A stretch of 64,000 nt of DNA from Diaminobutyricibacter sp049994905 (GTDB lineage: Bacteria; Actinomycetota; Actinomycetes; Actinomycetales; Microbacteriaceae): NCBI RefSeq assembly GCF_049994905.1, contig NZ_CP188258.1, positions 3,782,001-3,846,000 on the forward strand, read 5' to 3'. Positions 33,243 to 42,279 of the stretch are shown piece by piece (within the stretch, counting starts at the first letter, position 1; every line of letters begins with the position of its first letter). The position numbers and the translations under genes are program-made. The notes under the pieces were generated by a model, which was not told the origin of the DNA, did not search any database, and worked only from the letters and a program-made list of their open reading frames with translations.

Positions 33243-35819
33243 TCAGCCCTGGGGGCCGGGGCCCGCGACCGAGCCGGTGATCGGCTGGCCGTTCGACCGG
33301 CTCGCGAAGCAGTAGTACGACCGGAGGCCGCTCGTCCACTGCTGGGCGGTGGCCGGGTACGTGCCCTGCAGCTGGAGGTCCGGGTAGGCGCTCGCCGCCT
33401 GGAGGTTCACCACGCCCGGCTTCGTGCAGAGCAGGTTGATCTGGTTCGCGAGAGCCTGCGCTCCCGGGTAGGGCGCAGCCGGATCGGCCGAGAACAGGTT
33501 GGTGTAGACCATCTGCGCCGCGTGCGGGGTGGCGCAGTCCACCACCGTGAACGTCTCCGCCCACGGTGTCGTGAACGGCTGCAGGCATTCCCCTCCGCCC
33601 AGGGTCGACCACGCATGCACACCGGCCGGCTGTGCGCCGGCGGGCTTGGGGATGACCGTCGGTTTGGGTGTGGGCGTCGGGGTGGGTGTCGCGACCTTGG
33701 TCTGGGTCGCGGTCGGTGCCGGCGTATCTGCAGCGATCATGCTGGGCAGCCGGGTGCCGAAGACGAACAGCGCGATCAGGATGAGGAGGGCGACGATGCC
33801 GCCGGCGACCCAGAACAGGATGCGGTTGGTGCGGTGCGGCCCTCCCGGCGGGGTGCCGCCAGCCGATCCGTCGCGGGAACGTCGCGACGTCGGGAGCACG
33901 TCGTCCGGTCCGGCCGCGGCTGCGGCAGCGGCGGCGGATGCGGGAGCCATCGCACCGATCGGCTCGGATGCGTCGGCGAGGGTCTCCGCGTCGAGCGCCT
34001 GGGTGGCAGGCGAGGGCAGCGCTCCCATGAGCAGTGTGGCCTGTTCGGCGGCCGGCTCGTCCGCATCCGCGAGCGCTGCATCGAGGGCAGTCGCGTCCAT
34101 GAGCACGGTGTCGGTATCCGCCGCAGCGGCACGTGCGGCCGTCTCGTCATAGGGAGCACCGGCGAGGTCGTCGATCCCTTCGTCGTCATCCTCGTCGGGA
34201 GCGGATGCGGCAGCGGCTTCATGAGTAAGGCCGAGAGGTGGGCCGTCGCCGGCCGCTCCGATGACCGCCGCCGTCGCGAGGCCGGGCACTGCCGGGAAGC
34301 GGGGGCCTTCGACGCTCGGCGGGGTCGGCGCGACCGGGGGCGCGACGGGAGGTTCGACCGTCGGAAGAGGCGCCGCGACCGGCGGAACGAAAGGTTCGAC
34401 CGGCGGGGTCGGCGCGACCGGCGGAACGAAAGGTTCGGCCGGCGGAACTGGCGCCGCGACCGGCGGAACGGCCGGAACGAACGTCGGCGGCACGAGCGGC
34501 GCAGGCTCGAAGAAGGCCGGGGCCGTCGACGGAGTCGTCTCCGTCGGGCCTTCGGGCGTCGCGTCCGATTCTGCGGGCGTGCCGGCCACTGGACGGTCCA
34601 AGGGGCCGGTCTCTGGCTCGTCCTCTTCGAACATCCCCAGAAGGGCCGCCAGGCCGTGGCTCTCATCGAAACCGGAGCCTTCCGGCTGACCCGTCTCAGC
34701 GGCGGGATCCTCGCCCTGGGCAGGGGACGGCGGCGGCGTCGGCTCGCCCGGCGATTCCGGCTGGACGGGCGGAGTAACGAATAGGGGCGGCACGAGCGGC
34801 GCGGGGGACCACGGTGCGGGCGTATGGGGTGCAGCAGGATCGTAACCACCGGAGCCCGCGGCCGGCTCAGCAGATGCAGCCGACGGAACAGGCGGAACGG
34901 GCGGAACGGGCGGCGCAACGTCGAAAACCGGCGGCTGGAACGCCGCGGTCGGGGCCGTGAACTCGTCGGGTGCCGGCTCGGCCGGCGAGGCGATCGATTC
35001 GGGCGCCGCAGGCGGCGGGATGATCGGCTCCGGCAGTGCAGGTTCGATTCTCGCGGGCTCCGGCAGCTCCGGCCCAGCGGGTGCAGCCCCCGCGGGTGCG
35101 GCCTCAGGCATATCCGGCTCCGCCGGCGCGACGGGAAGCGACGGTTCGGCCGGCACGGCCGGCACGGCGGCCGTGCCGGCGACGAGAGGGTCGGAACCCA
35201 CCCCGGGCTTCAGCCCCCAGACGAATGGTTCGCCGGGTTCGAAGATCGGCCCTGTCTGCGGCTTCGGCTCCTGCGAGACGGGCTCCGGAGGCTCGGCGGA
35301 CGTGACGGGAACGTCGAGGATGCTCCACGGCGCGATCGACTCACCGGCGGCGGGCGGAGGTTCCGGTGTTGGGAGCGGGCTCGTGACGTCGGGGAACTGC
35401 GGATCGAAGGACGGAACGGCGGGCTCAGCGATCGGCGGGTCGAACGACGATGGCGCCGGCGGCACGACCGGCATCGCCTGCGTCGGTGGCATTCCCGGCA
35501 CCGGCGGCACGACCGGCATCGCCTCCGTCGGTGGCATTCCCGGCACCGGCGGCACGATGGGCATCGCCTGCGTCGGTGGAATTCCCGAAACCGGCGACGC
35601 CGCCGCCTCATCCGGGGTCGCACCCGTCTCGGCGGCGGCCTCGGTTTCGCGTGCGCGGCGACGGCCGCCACTCAGCTGGTGGTAGAACCAGTCCGAGCTG
35701 CCGAAGTCGGGCTCTGTGGTTTCGGGGTCAGACCCGCTCACCCCGTCGGGCGCGCCGCCGTCAGGCGTGCCGCCGGATTCCGGGTCGGCGGCGCCGTCGC
35801 CGTCGCGCGGGTCGCTCAC
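33243..35819 (-). CDS. Large proline-rich membrane protein with extracytoplasmic Septum_form domain
   Basis: The 858-residue protein has three parts. Residues 1-660 are cytoplasmic, acidic and extremely rich in Pro, Ala and Glu, with three near-identical 15-residue repeats (GMPPTQAMPVVPPVP) near residue 80-125 and many PPVAP-type units. One membrane helix follows near 660-685 (ILFWVAGGIVALLILIALFV). The outer C-terminal 170 residues have WSTLGGGECLQPF and VDCATPHAAQM, the Cys-bearing Septum_form (DUF4190-linked) pattern. This suggests a division or wall role. GTG 35819 overlaps the pyrE stop by one base. Confidence 0.75.
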   Translation of the reverse strand: MSDPRDGDGAADPESGGTPDGGAPDGVSGSDPETTEPDFGSSDWFYHQLSGGRRRARETEAAAETGATPDEAAASPVSGIPPTQAMPIVPPVPGMPPTEAMPVVPPVPGMPPTQAMPVVPPAPSSFDPPIAEPAVPSFDPQFPDVTSPLPTPEPPPAAGESIAPWSILDVPVTSAEPPEPVSQEPKPQTGPIFEPGEPFVWGLKPGVGSDPLVAGTAAVPAVPAEPSLPVAPAEPDMPEAAPAGAAPAGPELPEPARIEPALPEPIIPPPAAPESIASPAEPAPDEFTAPTAAFQPPVFDVAPPVPPVPPVPSAASAEPAAGSGGYDPAAPHTPAPWSPAPLVPPLFVTPPVQPESPGEPTPPPSPAQGEDPAAETGQPEGSGFDESHGLAALLGMFEEDEPETGPLDRPVAGTPAESDATPEGPTETTPSTAPAFFEPAPLVPPTFVPAVPPVAAPVPPAEPFVPPVAPTPPVEPFVPPVAAPLPTVEPPVAPPVAPTPPSVEGPRFPAVPGLATAAVIGAAGDGPPLGLTHEAAAASAPDEDDDEGIDDLAGAPYDETAARAAAADTDTVLMDATALDAALADADEPAAEQATLLMGALPSPATQALDAETLADASEPIGAMAPASAAAAAAAAGPDDVLPTSRRSRDGSAGGTPPGGPHRTNRILFWVAGGIVALLILIALFVFGTRLPSMIAADTPAPTATQTKVATPTPTPTPKPTVIPKPAGAQPAGVHAWSTLGGGECLQPFTTPWAETFTVVDCATPHAAQMVYTNLFSADPAAPYPGAQALANQINLLCTKPGVVNLQAASAYPDLQLQGTYPATAQQWTSGLRSYYCFASRSNGQPITGSVAGPGPQG
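35455..35589. repeat. Three 45-bp tandem repeats inside the proline-rich gene
   Basis: The word GGCGGCAC starts units at 35458, 35503 and 35548, an exact period of 45 bp. The three units differ at only a few bases and encode 15-residue Pro/Met/Val repeats on the minus strand. The reading frame is kept, so it is a coding minisatellite, not a CRISPR. Confidence 0.9.
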
Positions 35820-36367
35820 TATTCGAGCCCCAGGTCCGCGAGCCCGATGGCTGCGTAATAGGGATAGCCGGCCGATTCGATCGTCTCGCGTGCACCGGTG
35901 TTGCGGTCGACGACGACGGCGACCCCGGCGATGATCGCGCCGACCTTCTCGAGCGCTTCGATGGCTTTGAGTGGCGAACCGCCCGTCGTGGAGGTGTCTT
36001 CGAGAACGATCACACGCTTGCCCGCGAGCTCCGGCCCCTCCACCTGCTTGCCCCGGCCGTGGTCCTTCGGCTCCTTGCGCACGACGAACGCGTCGTAGGC
36101 GAGTCCCCGTGCGGCGCCTTGGTGCAGGATTGCTGCGGCGACCGGGTCTGCGCCCATGGTCATCCCGCCGACGGCGGAGACGTCGGGGATACCCGCGATC
36201 AGGTCGATCATGACCTGGCCGATGAGCGGGGCCACGCGATGGTCCAGGCTGACCTTGCGCAGGTCGACGTAATAGCTCGCCTTCTTGCCGCTGGTGAGCG
36301 TGAAGTCTCCATGGAAGACGGCGTCGGCCGAAATGTAGTCGATGAGCTGCTGTCGTGCGTCGGTCAC
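35819..36367 (-). CDS. pyrE: Orotate phosphoribosyltransferase
   Basis: PyrE attaches PRPP to orotate to make OMP in pyrimidine synthesis. The start is taken as GTG 36367 (VTDARQQL becomes MTDARQQL), giving 182 residues, the family length; GTG 36373 is two codons longer. LTSGKKASYYVDLRK, AFVVRKEPKDHGRGK and the PRPP loop VIVLEDTSTTGGSPLKA are diagnostic. The following large membrane protein starts within its stop codon. It is divergent from xthA. Confidence 0.95.
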   Translation of the reverse strand: MTDARQQLIDYISADAVFHGDFTLTSGKKASYYVDLRKVSLDHRVAPLIGQVMIDLIAGIPDVSAVGGMTMGADPVAAAILHQGAARGLAYDAFVVRKEPKDHGRGKQVEGPELAGKRVIVLEDTSTTGGSPLKAIEALEKVGAIIAGVAVVVDRNTGARETIESAGYPYYAAIGLADLGLE

Positions 36368-36410
36368 GTCCACGATTCTAGAGGTCGGGGGTAATCGATA
36401 GCATCGGGTC

Positions 36411-37256
36411 ATGCGCGTCGCTACCTGGAATGTGAACTCGATCCGTGCCCGATTCGTGCGAACAGTCGACTGGCTGGTACGGGAACACATCGATGTCCTC
36501 GCCCTGCAGGAGATCAAATGCAAGCCCGAGCAGTTCCCTGTGGAGGCCTTCGAGAATGCGGGATACGAACTCGTCATCGAAGGTCACAACCAGTGGAACG
36601 GGGTCGCTTTCGCGAGCCGCCTCCCGATGGAAGACGTCGAGATCGGCTTTCCCGACATGCCCGGTTTCGCGAAGGGCGTCGAAGGTCCCGACCAGCCGCG
36701 TGAGGCGCGTGCGATGGGGGTGACCGTGGCGGGCATCCGGCTTTGGAGCCTCTATGTGCCGAACGGTCGCGCGCTCGACGATCCACACTTCGAATACAAG
36801 CTCGACTGGCTCGCGACGCTCGCCGCCGACACCCAGCGCTGGCTCGCCGAAAAGCCCGACCAGCCGCTCGCCCTGATGGGCGACTGGAACATCGCACCAC
36901 TCGATTCCGACAATGGCGACCCCACCGTCATCCCCGGCGTCTCAACACATGTCTCCCCGCCCGAGCGCAGTGCGTTCGAGACGTTCGAGACGATCGGCCT
37001 CAGCGACGTGGTCCGTCCTCTCGTTCCGGAGGGCTTCACGTACTGGGATTACAAGCAGCTCCGCTTCCCACGCAATGAGGGCATGCGCATCGATTTCATC
37101 ATGGGCTCGAAGCCGTTCGCCGACCTCGTCAGCGGGGCGAGCATCCATCGCAACGAACGCAAGGGGCAGGCCCCCAGCGACCACGTACCCGTCGTGGTCG
37201 ACCTCGATCTCGAACCGCACGATGACGACGACGACCGGCCGATGATCTTCGGCTGA
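36411..37256 (+). CDS. xthA: Exodeoxyribonuclease III (AP endonuclease)
   Basis: This EEP-fold nuclease cuts at abasic sites and degrades 3' ends in base-excision repair. The 281-residue protein shows WNVNSIRAR, LALQEIKCK (metal Glu), GDWNIAP, YWDYKQLRFP and the C-terminal DFIMGS and SDHVPVVVDL with the catalytic Asp/His. A short acidic tail ends the protein. It is divergent from pyrE and separated from it by 43 bp. Confidence 0.94.
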   Translation: MRVATWNVNSIRARFVRTVDWLVREHIDVLALQEIKCKPEQFPVEAFENAGYELVIEGHNQWNGVAFASRLPMEDVEIGFPDMPGFAKGVEGPDQPREARAMGVTVAGIRLWSLYVPNGRALDDPHFEYKLDWLATLAADTQRWLAEKPDQPLALMGDWNIAPLDSDNGDPTVIPGVSTHVSPPERSAFETFETIGLSDVVRPLVPEGFTYWDYKQLRFPRNEGMRIDFIMGSKPFADLVSGASIHRNERKGQAPSDHVPVVVDLDLEPHDDDDDRPMIFG

Positions 37257-37289
37257 CACCGGCGGCGGCTCCCTCGCTAGGCTCGAAGC

Positions 37290-38105
37290 ATGCCGACACT
37301 CGACGTTCCGGGCGCATCCCTGTACTACGAGACGGCCGGTCACATCTCGTCCCCGGCGGTGCTGCTCATCCATGCCGGGGTCGCGACCCTTCGCATGTGG
37401 GATCCGCTGGTGGACCGGCTGGCCATCGACCATTTCGTCGTGCGATTCGACACACGCGGCTTCGGCCGTACGACCACTGAGAACGTCGAATTCTCCGACC
37501 GGCAGGATGCGCGCGACCTGCTCGATCACCTCGGCGTTATGCAGGCGCTCGTGATCGGATGCTCGCGCGGCGGACGCATCGCGATCGATCTCGCACTCGA
37601 AAGCCCGGAGCGCGTGACCGGGCTGGTGACGATCGGCTCGGGTCCGAGCGGGTTCCCGGTGACCGAGCTCACCGACACCGAGGACGCACTGTTCGACCGC
37701 TGCGACGACGCCTACAAGGCCGCCGACTGGCACCTGCTCTCCCGGCTCAACGTCGAACTGTGGACGATCGGCCCGACCCGCAACAACGACGACCTCGACC
37801 CCCGGTTCGTCGAGCTCGCCTATGAACTGAACCTCCCGAACGCCGAACACGGGGGCGAGGCGCCGGTCGCCATCCCTCTTGAGCCTCCGGCGTTCGACCG
37901 CGTCGTCGACATCGAGGTGCCCGCCCTGGTCACCGTGGGCGAATTCGACCTCTCCGAGGCGCTCGCGCAGCAGGCGTACCTGCTCGACAGCATCCCGACT
38001 GCCGACGGCTATATCTTCAGCGACACGGCGCACCTGCCGAGTGTCGAGCATCCGGACGAGTTCGCCGACGTGCTGCTCGGCTGGATGGAACGCAACGCTC
38101 AGTAG
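37290..38105 (+). CDS. Alpha/beta hydrolase
   Basis: The 271-residue protein has a complete catalytic triad pattern: the nucleophile elbow GCSRGG (Ser near residue 92), VTVGEFDLSE (Asp) and SDTAHLPSVEHP (His near residue 248). HAGVATLRMWDP and FDTRGFGRT are the oxyanion and turn regions typical of peroxidase/esterase-like members. The substrate is unknown. Its last 7 bp overlap the convergent DHFR-like gene. Confidence 0.86.
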   Translation: MPTLDVPGASLYYETAGHISSPAVLLIHAGVATLRMWDPLVDRLAIDHFVVRFDTRGFGRTTTENVEFSDRQDARDLLDHLGVMQALVIGCSRGGRIAIDLALESPERVTGLVTIGSGPSGFPVTELTDTEDALFDRCDDAYKAADWHLLSRLNVELWTIGPTRNNDDLDPRFVELAYELNLPNAEHGGEAPVAIPLEPPAFDRVVDIEVPALVTVGEFDLSEALAQQAYLLDSIPTADGYIFSDTAHLPSVEHPDEFADVLLGWMERNAQ

Positions 38106-38656
38106 GCGACGCGCGCCCAGAGGTTCTCGATGTCGCCCGCCGTGGAGCGCTCCATCCACTCCAGCCGGACCGGTGCGCCCGCGGCCCGGTCGAACATCCG
38201 CACGCCGTCGCCCAGCAGCACCGGGGCGAGGTGAAGCAGCACCTCGTCGAGCAGCCCTGCCTCGAGGCATCCGCGCGCCGTCTTCGCACCCAGCACGACC
38301 ACATACCCACCATCGGCCGCCGCCTTGGCCACCTCGACCGCATCACGAAGGTCGCCCGCGACGAAGGTATAGCCGTCGACCGGCGGCTCGGCCGGGTCGC
38401 GGGTGAGCACGAACATGGGTCCCGACCAGGCGCCTCCATACGGTGCGCCTTCGGGCCTGGAGGCGGGATGCGCATCCGTCGCCTCGCCGCCACGGAACGT
38501 GTTGGCTCCGATCAGCAGCGCTCCGATGCGCGGCATCAGCTCGTCGACGGCAGGATTCGGGGTTCCGACGAATGGCCCGACCCAGTCCATGGCACCGCGC
38601 GGGCCGGTGATGAAACCGTCGAGCGACGTCGTCGCGTGAAAAAGCACCTTCGCCAT
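38099..38656 (-). CDS. Dihydrofolate reductase-family (RibD C-terminal-like) protein
   Basis: The 185-residue protein starts at ATG 38656 with GGGGAGA ahead. It opens KVLFHATTSLDGFITGP, continues DELMPRIGALLIGANTFRGG and ends with VLGAKTARGCLEAGLLDEV and LAPVLLGDGVRMF, the usual landmarks of the small RibD_C/YyaP group. These proteins bind NADPH but the substrates are unknown. It follows a minus-strand SDR gene after 23 bp and is probably co-transcribed with it. Confidence 0.87.
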   Translation of the reverse strand: MAKVLFHATTSLDGFITGPRGAMDWVGPFVGTPNPAVDELMPRIGALLIGANTFRGGEATDAHPASRPEGAPYGGAWSGPMFVLTRDPAEPPVDGYTFVAGDLRDAVEVAKAAADGGYVVVLGAKTARGCLEAGLLDEVLLHLAPVLLGDGVRMFDRAAGAPVRLEWMERSTAGDIENLWARVAY

Positions 38657-38679
38657 CGTCTCCCCTTCGCGCTGCACCC

Positions 38680-39576
38680 TCAGTTGCGGCCGGTGAAGCC
38701 GTCCATCGTCGTGTAGATGCCGAACACGCGGTCGGCCACCGCATCCCATGCCTTCGTCGGCAGGATTCCCTTCACCGCCTTCGCGAGCCCCACCGTCCAC
38801 GGGAGCAGGAGCATCGGCCGGCCCACGAGCATCGCCCGCCAGACCCGGTCGACCACGTAGGCGGGATCCATGACCGGGGTCATCAGCGGACCGCGGGCAC
38901 CCTCGAACATGCCTGTCGCGATGTAGCTGGGCGCCACCGTCGTCACTTTGACGTGACCGAAACCCTGCTGTTTCAGTTCGAGGCGCAGCGAGTCGCTCCA
39001 CCCGATCACCGCCCACTTCGACGCCGCGTAGACGCTCATGCGCGGGTTCGCGACCGTTCCGGCCGCCGACGCGATGTTCACGATGCGCGCCTCGCGCATA
39101 CTCTCGATCATCCCGGAAAGGAACTCACGGGTGATGTACATCGGGGCGAGGGCGTTGACCTGCATCGTCGGGCGGGTGTCGTCGCCGTTGTCGTGCTCCC
39201 AGAAATACTTGCCGCGCACGATCCCCGCGTTGTTGATGAGCACATCGATCGAGCCGACATCGCGCCGCACGGCCTGGGCGTTCTGGGCGATCGCACCCAG
39301 CTCGCCGACATCGACGACGAACGGGTGGATGGTCGTGACCGGCCGCCCCGCAGCCGAGCTGGGGGAACGCACGGGCGCTCCCCACGGCGATTCCTCGCGG
39401 TCGGCGATGACGATGGCGCGCAATTCGGTGGCGACGAGGTCGAGGGCTTCGGCATCCCTGTCCCAGAGGACGACGGCGCGCGCGCCTTCGCGCACCGCCC
39501 GCTCGGCATACAGCCGGCCCATACCGGAGGCCGCACCGGTGATGAGGATTCGGGCGCCCCGCACGGTTCTGGTCAT
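38680..39576 (-). CDS. Short-chain dehydrogenase/reductase
   Basis: The 298-residue SDR starts at ATG 39576 (a longer in-frame form runs into the integrase remnant). It shows ILITGAASGMGRLYAERA, INNAGIVRG, IASAAGTVANPRMSVYAASK with the catalytic Ser, Tyr and Lys, and a longer C-terminus (LMTPVMDPAYVVDRVWRAML) usual in SDRs acting on lipids or steroids. An insert after TELRAI holds a charged linker. The substrate is unknown. A DHFR-like gene follows in the same direction. Confidence 0.86.
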   Translation of the reverse strand: MTRTVRGARILITGAASGMGRLYAERAVREGARAVVLWDRDAEALDLVATELRAIVIADREESPWGAPVRSPSSAAGRPVTTIHPFVVDVGELGAIAQNAQAVRRDVGSIDVLINNAGIVRGKYFWEHDNGDDTRPTMQVNALAPMYITREFLSGMIESMREARIVNIASAAGTVANPRMSVYAASKWAVIGWSDSLRLELKQQGFGHVKVTTVAPSYIATGMFEGARGPLMTPVMDPAYVVDRVWRAMLVGRPMLLLPWTVGLAKAVKGILPTKAWDAVADRVFGIYTTMDGFTGRN

Positions 39577-39653
39577 CTCCCCATTGTGGCGGACCCTCGA
39601 CGCCACCACGGGGTTGGTGTGGGCTTTCCCCGCCCAGAACAGCGTCACCGACC

Positions 39654-39961
39654 AAGCGATCCGGTCACAGGCGGGGAGGATTTCGAGGGCAAGCAAGGGC
39701 TGGCTACCTGCGCAGCGGGACGCGACAGCGTTCAAAATCGCCTACGCATATGGTCTGCGCCGACGGGAGCTACGGATGCTGGATTTGGAAGACCTTTGCC
39801 CCAACCCGCACGCCAAAGAGTTCGGTCCGGCTGGTGTTGTCTATGTTCGATGGTCGAAAGCGATCAAAGGCGGCCCGCCACGTCGACGCTCGGTCCTCAC
39901 GGTGTTCGGCTGGAGCGTCGACGTTCTCGCTCGCGGGGATGCCCTGTTGTCAACGCTGTAG
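39654..39961 (+). pseudogene. Fragment of a tyrosine recombinase (phage-type integrase)
   Basis: About 100 codons ending in TAG at 39959-39961 encode FKIAYAYGLRRRELRMLDLE, which holds the first catalytic Arg of tyrosine recombinases, then VRWSKAIKGGPPRRRSV with the beta-hairpin Lys region. The N-terminal domain and the C-terminal H-x-x-R and Tyr boxes are absent; what follows the stop in frame is unrelated. There is no start with a ribosome site. It marks the left edge of the accessory island. Confidence 0.7.
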
Positions 39962-40142
39962 AGCTATCTGGAAGCCGCTGGTCCTACGAATGCGCGGCTG
40001 CTTGAACTGACGGCCGACCACGCTTCTGCAGCGTCCGCGGGACGCTCGCGGTGGTTGGCCATGGCCGCCGCCCGGGCGTTCGTCAATGCCGTCTGAACTC
40101 GTCTTGGTTGCCGCACCCTCGCCGCTTTGGTGAGTAGAGCGA

Positions 40143-40175
40143 GTTGATCCGCCGCTGAGGTTCTCACGGATCAAC
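40143..40175. other. 9-bp inverted repeat between two gene fragments
   Basis: GTTGATCCG (40143-40151) and CGGATCAAC (40167-40175) are exact inverted copies around 15 nt. The repeat lies between the integrase and RES fragments, just before the RES ATG. No T-run follows. It might be a leftover operator or recombination site. Confidence 0.4.
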
Positions 40176-40187
40176 CCAGTCGACGCC

Positions 40188-40451
40188 ATGAATGAACACG
40201 CCGGCAATCGTTTCGACGTCCCCGGTGCTGGTTTGCTCTACGGCGCCACTGCTCCCGAGGGAGGCTTCGCCGAGACTCTTACTGGCTTCCGCCCGCGCGC
40301 GTCCATGGTCGCGCAGTTGTCGACGACTGAGGTCGAGCCTGGGCGGGTGGGGCCCGGCGAGGTGCCCGCAAGGTGGCTCATCACCCGCCGGATGCGTGCG
40401 TTGTTCGCCACAGGGGTTGGGCTGCCTGCGATCGGAAGTTCACCGCATTGA
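40188..40451 (+). pseudogene. Truncated RES-domain (NAD-degrading toxin-like) remnant
   Basis: The 87 codons encode GNRFDVPGAGLLYGATAPEG followed by FAETLTGFRPRA, the middle of a RES domain (the toxin of RES-Xre systems, which consumes NAD+). Intact RES proteins of this group run to about 200 residues. Both the N-terminal 40 or so residues and everything after about residue 75 are missing, and no Xre antitoxin is adjacent. It overlaps by 12 bp the end of the convergent immunity-candidate gene. Confidence 0.6.
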
Positions 40452-41345
40452 TCGCTGTGCAGCGATGAAGAGTCCTGGGCGCTGTGCGTTCACCGTGAGA
40501 GTCTGGCCGTTGTGGCGGACCGTGATGCCAGCTCCTTTCCGCGCGATCAGTCCCACACCAGTCGTTCCGACCTGGTAGCCCCATCCCCACCAGTGGGTCG
40601 GGGAGATCCAGGCGGACTTGATGTCGTCGATCTGCCTTCGATCGATCGAGCATAGAGGAAGCCCAGGGATCAGGCCGCAGACGCGGAATCGCCGGTCGTC
40701 TAGCCGCACCCGCAGAATCGCGAACTCCGCAAAGATCAGCCCGCAGACGACGAGCACGACCGACGACCATTCGACAGTGCTTGCCGCTCCGCCCCAGAAC
40801 AGCCCTCCCCCAATGAGCGCCGTGGCGCCGACCGCAGAGACCGGCGACACGACAGCGTCCTCCACTGTGACGGATTCGCTCGGCCCGTCCGCTTCAACGA
40901 CGGCGCCCTCCTCGTCCGTGGCGTGTGCATCCTCGACCGACACCTCGGCATCGCGGCCGATCACGGAGGAAGGGATGAACCCGTACGCGAACGCGAAGGG
41001 AGTCAGGAGTCCCCAGCCACCGACATCCGGAGGTTGAACGGCGTTGGCGAGCGCCAACACGAACCAGACCAGGGCGCCCATCCCACCAAAGCCCGCGGCG
41101 AGGAAGACCACGCGTCTACGGCGAACGAACGTGGCGGAAAGTGCAGCGCTGCACGCTACGCCGAGAATGATCGCAACCACGACGACGGATGCGGTGTACC
41201 CAGACGTCTTCCTCCCACTCCACTGTGTCGCCATCTCCTCCGGAAGCCGCTCACGCAGGAGGAGCCAGCTCGCGATGACGGCCACGACTGGCAACCAGCA
41301 GAGAGCGACTGCCGCGACGCGGCGGGTCGGCGTCGATTCACGCAC
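40440..41345 (-). CDS. DUF1648-type membrane protein, candidate immunity protein of an SDP-like system
   Basis: The 301-residue protein starts at GTG 41345, overlapping the sdpB-like stop by 8 bp. Segments 10-30, 50-75 and 79-103 are membrane helices, with a further hydrophobic region after residue 170 (SAVGATALIGGGLFWG, then SVVLVVCGLIFAEFAIL). Between the first two lies LPEEMATQWSGRKTSGYTAS, the DUF1648 signature also found in SdpI, the Bacillus immunity protein. About 75 C-terminal residues with PTHWWGWGYQVGTTGVGLIA form a soluble domain not in SdpI. As last gene of the SdpC-A-B operon it most likely protects the producer. Confidence 0.72.
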   Translation of the reverse strand: MRESTPTRRVAAVALCWLPVVAVIASWLLLRERLPEEMATQWSGRKTSGYTASVVVVAIILGVACSAALSATFVRRRRVVFLAAGFGGMGALVWFVLALANAVQPPDVGGWGLLTPFAFAYGFIPSSVIGRDAEVSVEDAHATDEEGAVVEADGPSESVTVEDAVVSPVSAVGATALIGGGLFWGGAASTVEWSSVVLVVCGLIFAEFAILRVRLDDRRFRVCGLIPGLPLCSIDRRQIDDIKSAWISPTHWWGWGYQVGTTGVGLIARKGAGITVRHNGQTLTVNAQRPGLFIAAQRSMR

Positions 41346-42279
41346 GTCTGTCTCCTATCGACTCGCGCCTCCGGACGGGTATCCGCGCCAGCCCCGCGCG
41401 CACGCGGCGCCGTACCTGTGCGACGACGTTACCTCCCGGAATCAGCAGCAAGATGAGCCCTCCTACCATCGTGAACGCGAAGCTCCACAAGCCCATGACC
41501 GTCGCGATTGAGATGTGCAGCCCCACTCCCGCGACGAGGAAAGGCCATCGGAGAGCGCGCGGCAGCAGGAGAGAAATTCCCAGGGCGAACTCGATGACGA
41601 GCGTGCCCCATGTCGCTGCTGCCAAGAGCCACGGGTTGAGGACCATGGCTGCGATCGTTTCGCGCAATGGCTCGCTCGGTCCGAACATGGGATCGTGCAT
41701 CCAGTAGTAGACGGCGGTTCCATCGATCCACTCGGGCACGCTGAGTTTCGACAGAACCGCGTTCAGATATATATAGGAGACCTGAATCGCGATCACGAAG
41801 AGCGCCGTCTTGGCGACGAGCGTACGAGTGGGGCCGCTCAGAGCCGAGTTCGCTGTCCAATGCCACCGCCGACCGTCCGTCAGGGACACGGGAATGAGCA
41901 GCAAAGCGAGGTTCGCGGCGATCTGATCGCCCCCGTCGACTGTTGTCGCGGCAGCCTGCGTGCTGAACAATACCCACCACGCCGGGATGGCGGTGAAGCG
42001 CGGGTAGATGCCGATGGCTGCGACGAGAAGGATCGCGCAACTCACCCAACGAATCAGTTCGAAGTGCTCGGGACCGACTAGACACCAACTGGCTAGCTCG
42101 GCCGGTCCACTGCAGTGAGGATATGACAGCCCGGCGGCGGGCCTGAGAAGCGTGCTCGTGCTGCTCGAGGCGAGGGTTCCCAAGCCGGAGAGCATGACGA
42201 GCGTTCTCGCCAAACCGACATTAGGCGACCATACCGGCGTTTTCGCCCAGCGGTCGGCGGCCAACCAATACGTCAGCAC
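41338..42279 (-). CDS. SdpB-like HTTM membrane protein
   Basis: The 313-residue form starts at GTG 42279, preceded by GGAGG at 4 bp and overlapping the sdpA-like stop by 7 bp; a GTG at 42342 would add 21 residues. It has about six to seven membrane segments, with PNVGLARTLVMLSGLGTL near the start as in SdpB and HTTM proteins, and HTTM-like GLHISIATVMGLWSFAFTM near the end. SdpB is needed with SdpA to convert the SdpC precursor into active toxin in Bacillus. The DNA contains an ATATATATA stretch unusual for its neighbours. Confidence 0.8.
   Translation of the reverse strand: MLTYWLAADRWAKTPVWSPNVGLARTLVMLSGLGTLASSSTSTLLRPAAGLSYPHCSGPAELASWCLVGPEHFELIRWVSCAILLVAAIGIYPRFTAIPAWWVLFSTQAAATTVDGGDQIAANLALLLIPVSLTDGRRWHWTANSALSGPTRTLVAKTALFVIAIQVSYIYLNAVLSKLSVPEWIDGTAVYYWMHDPMFGPSEPLRETIAAMVLNPWLLAAATWGTLVIEFALGISLLLPRALRWPFLVAGVGLHISIATVMGLWSFAFTMVGGLILLLIPGGNVVAQVRRRVRAGLARIPVRRRESIGDRRA

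Noticed and set aside
35455..35589. Regular 45-bp repeats considered as CRISPR
   Set aside because: Units abut without spacers, keep a reading frame and encode Pro-rich repeats.
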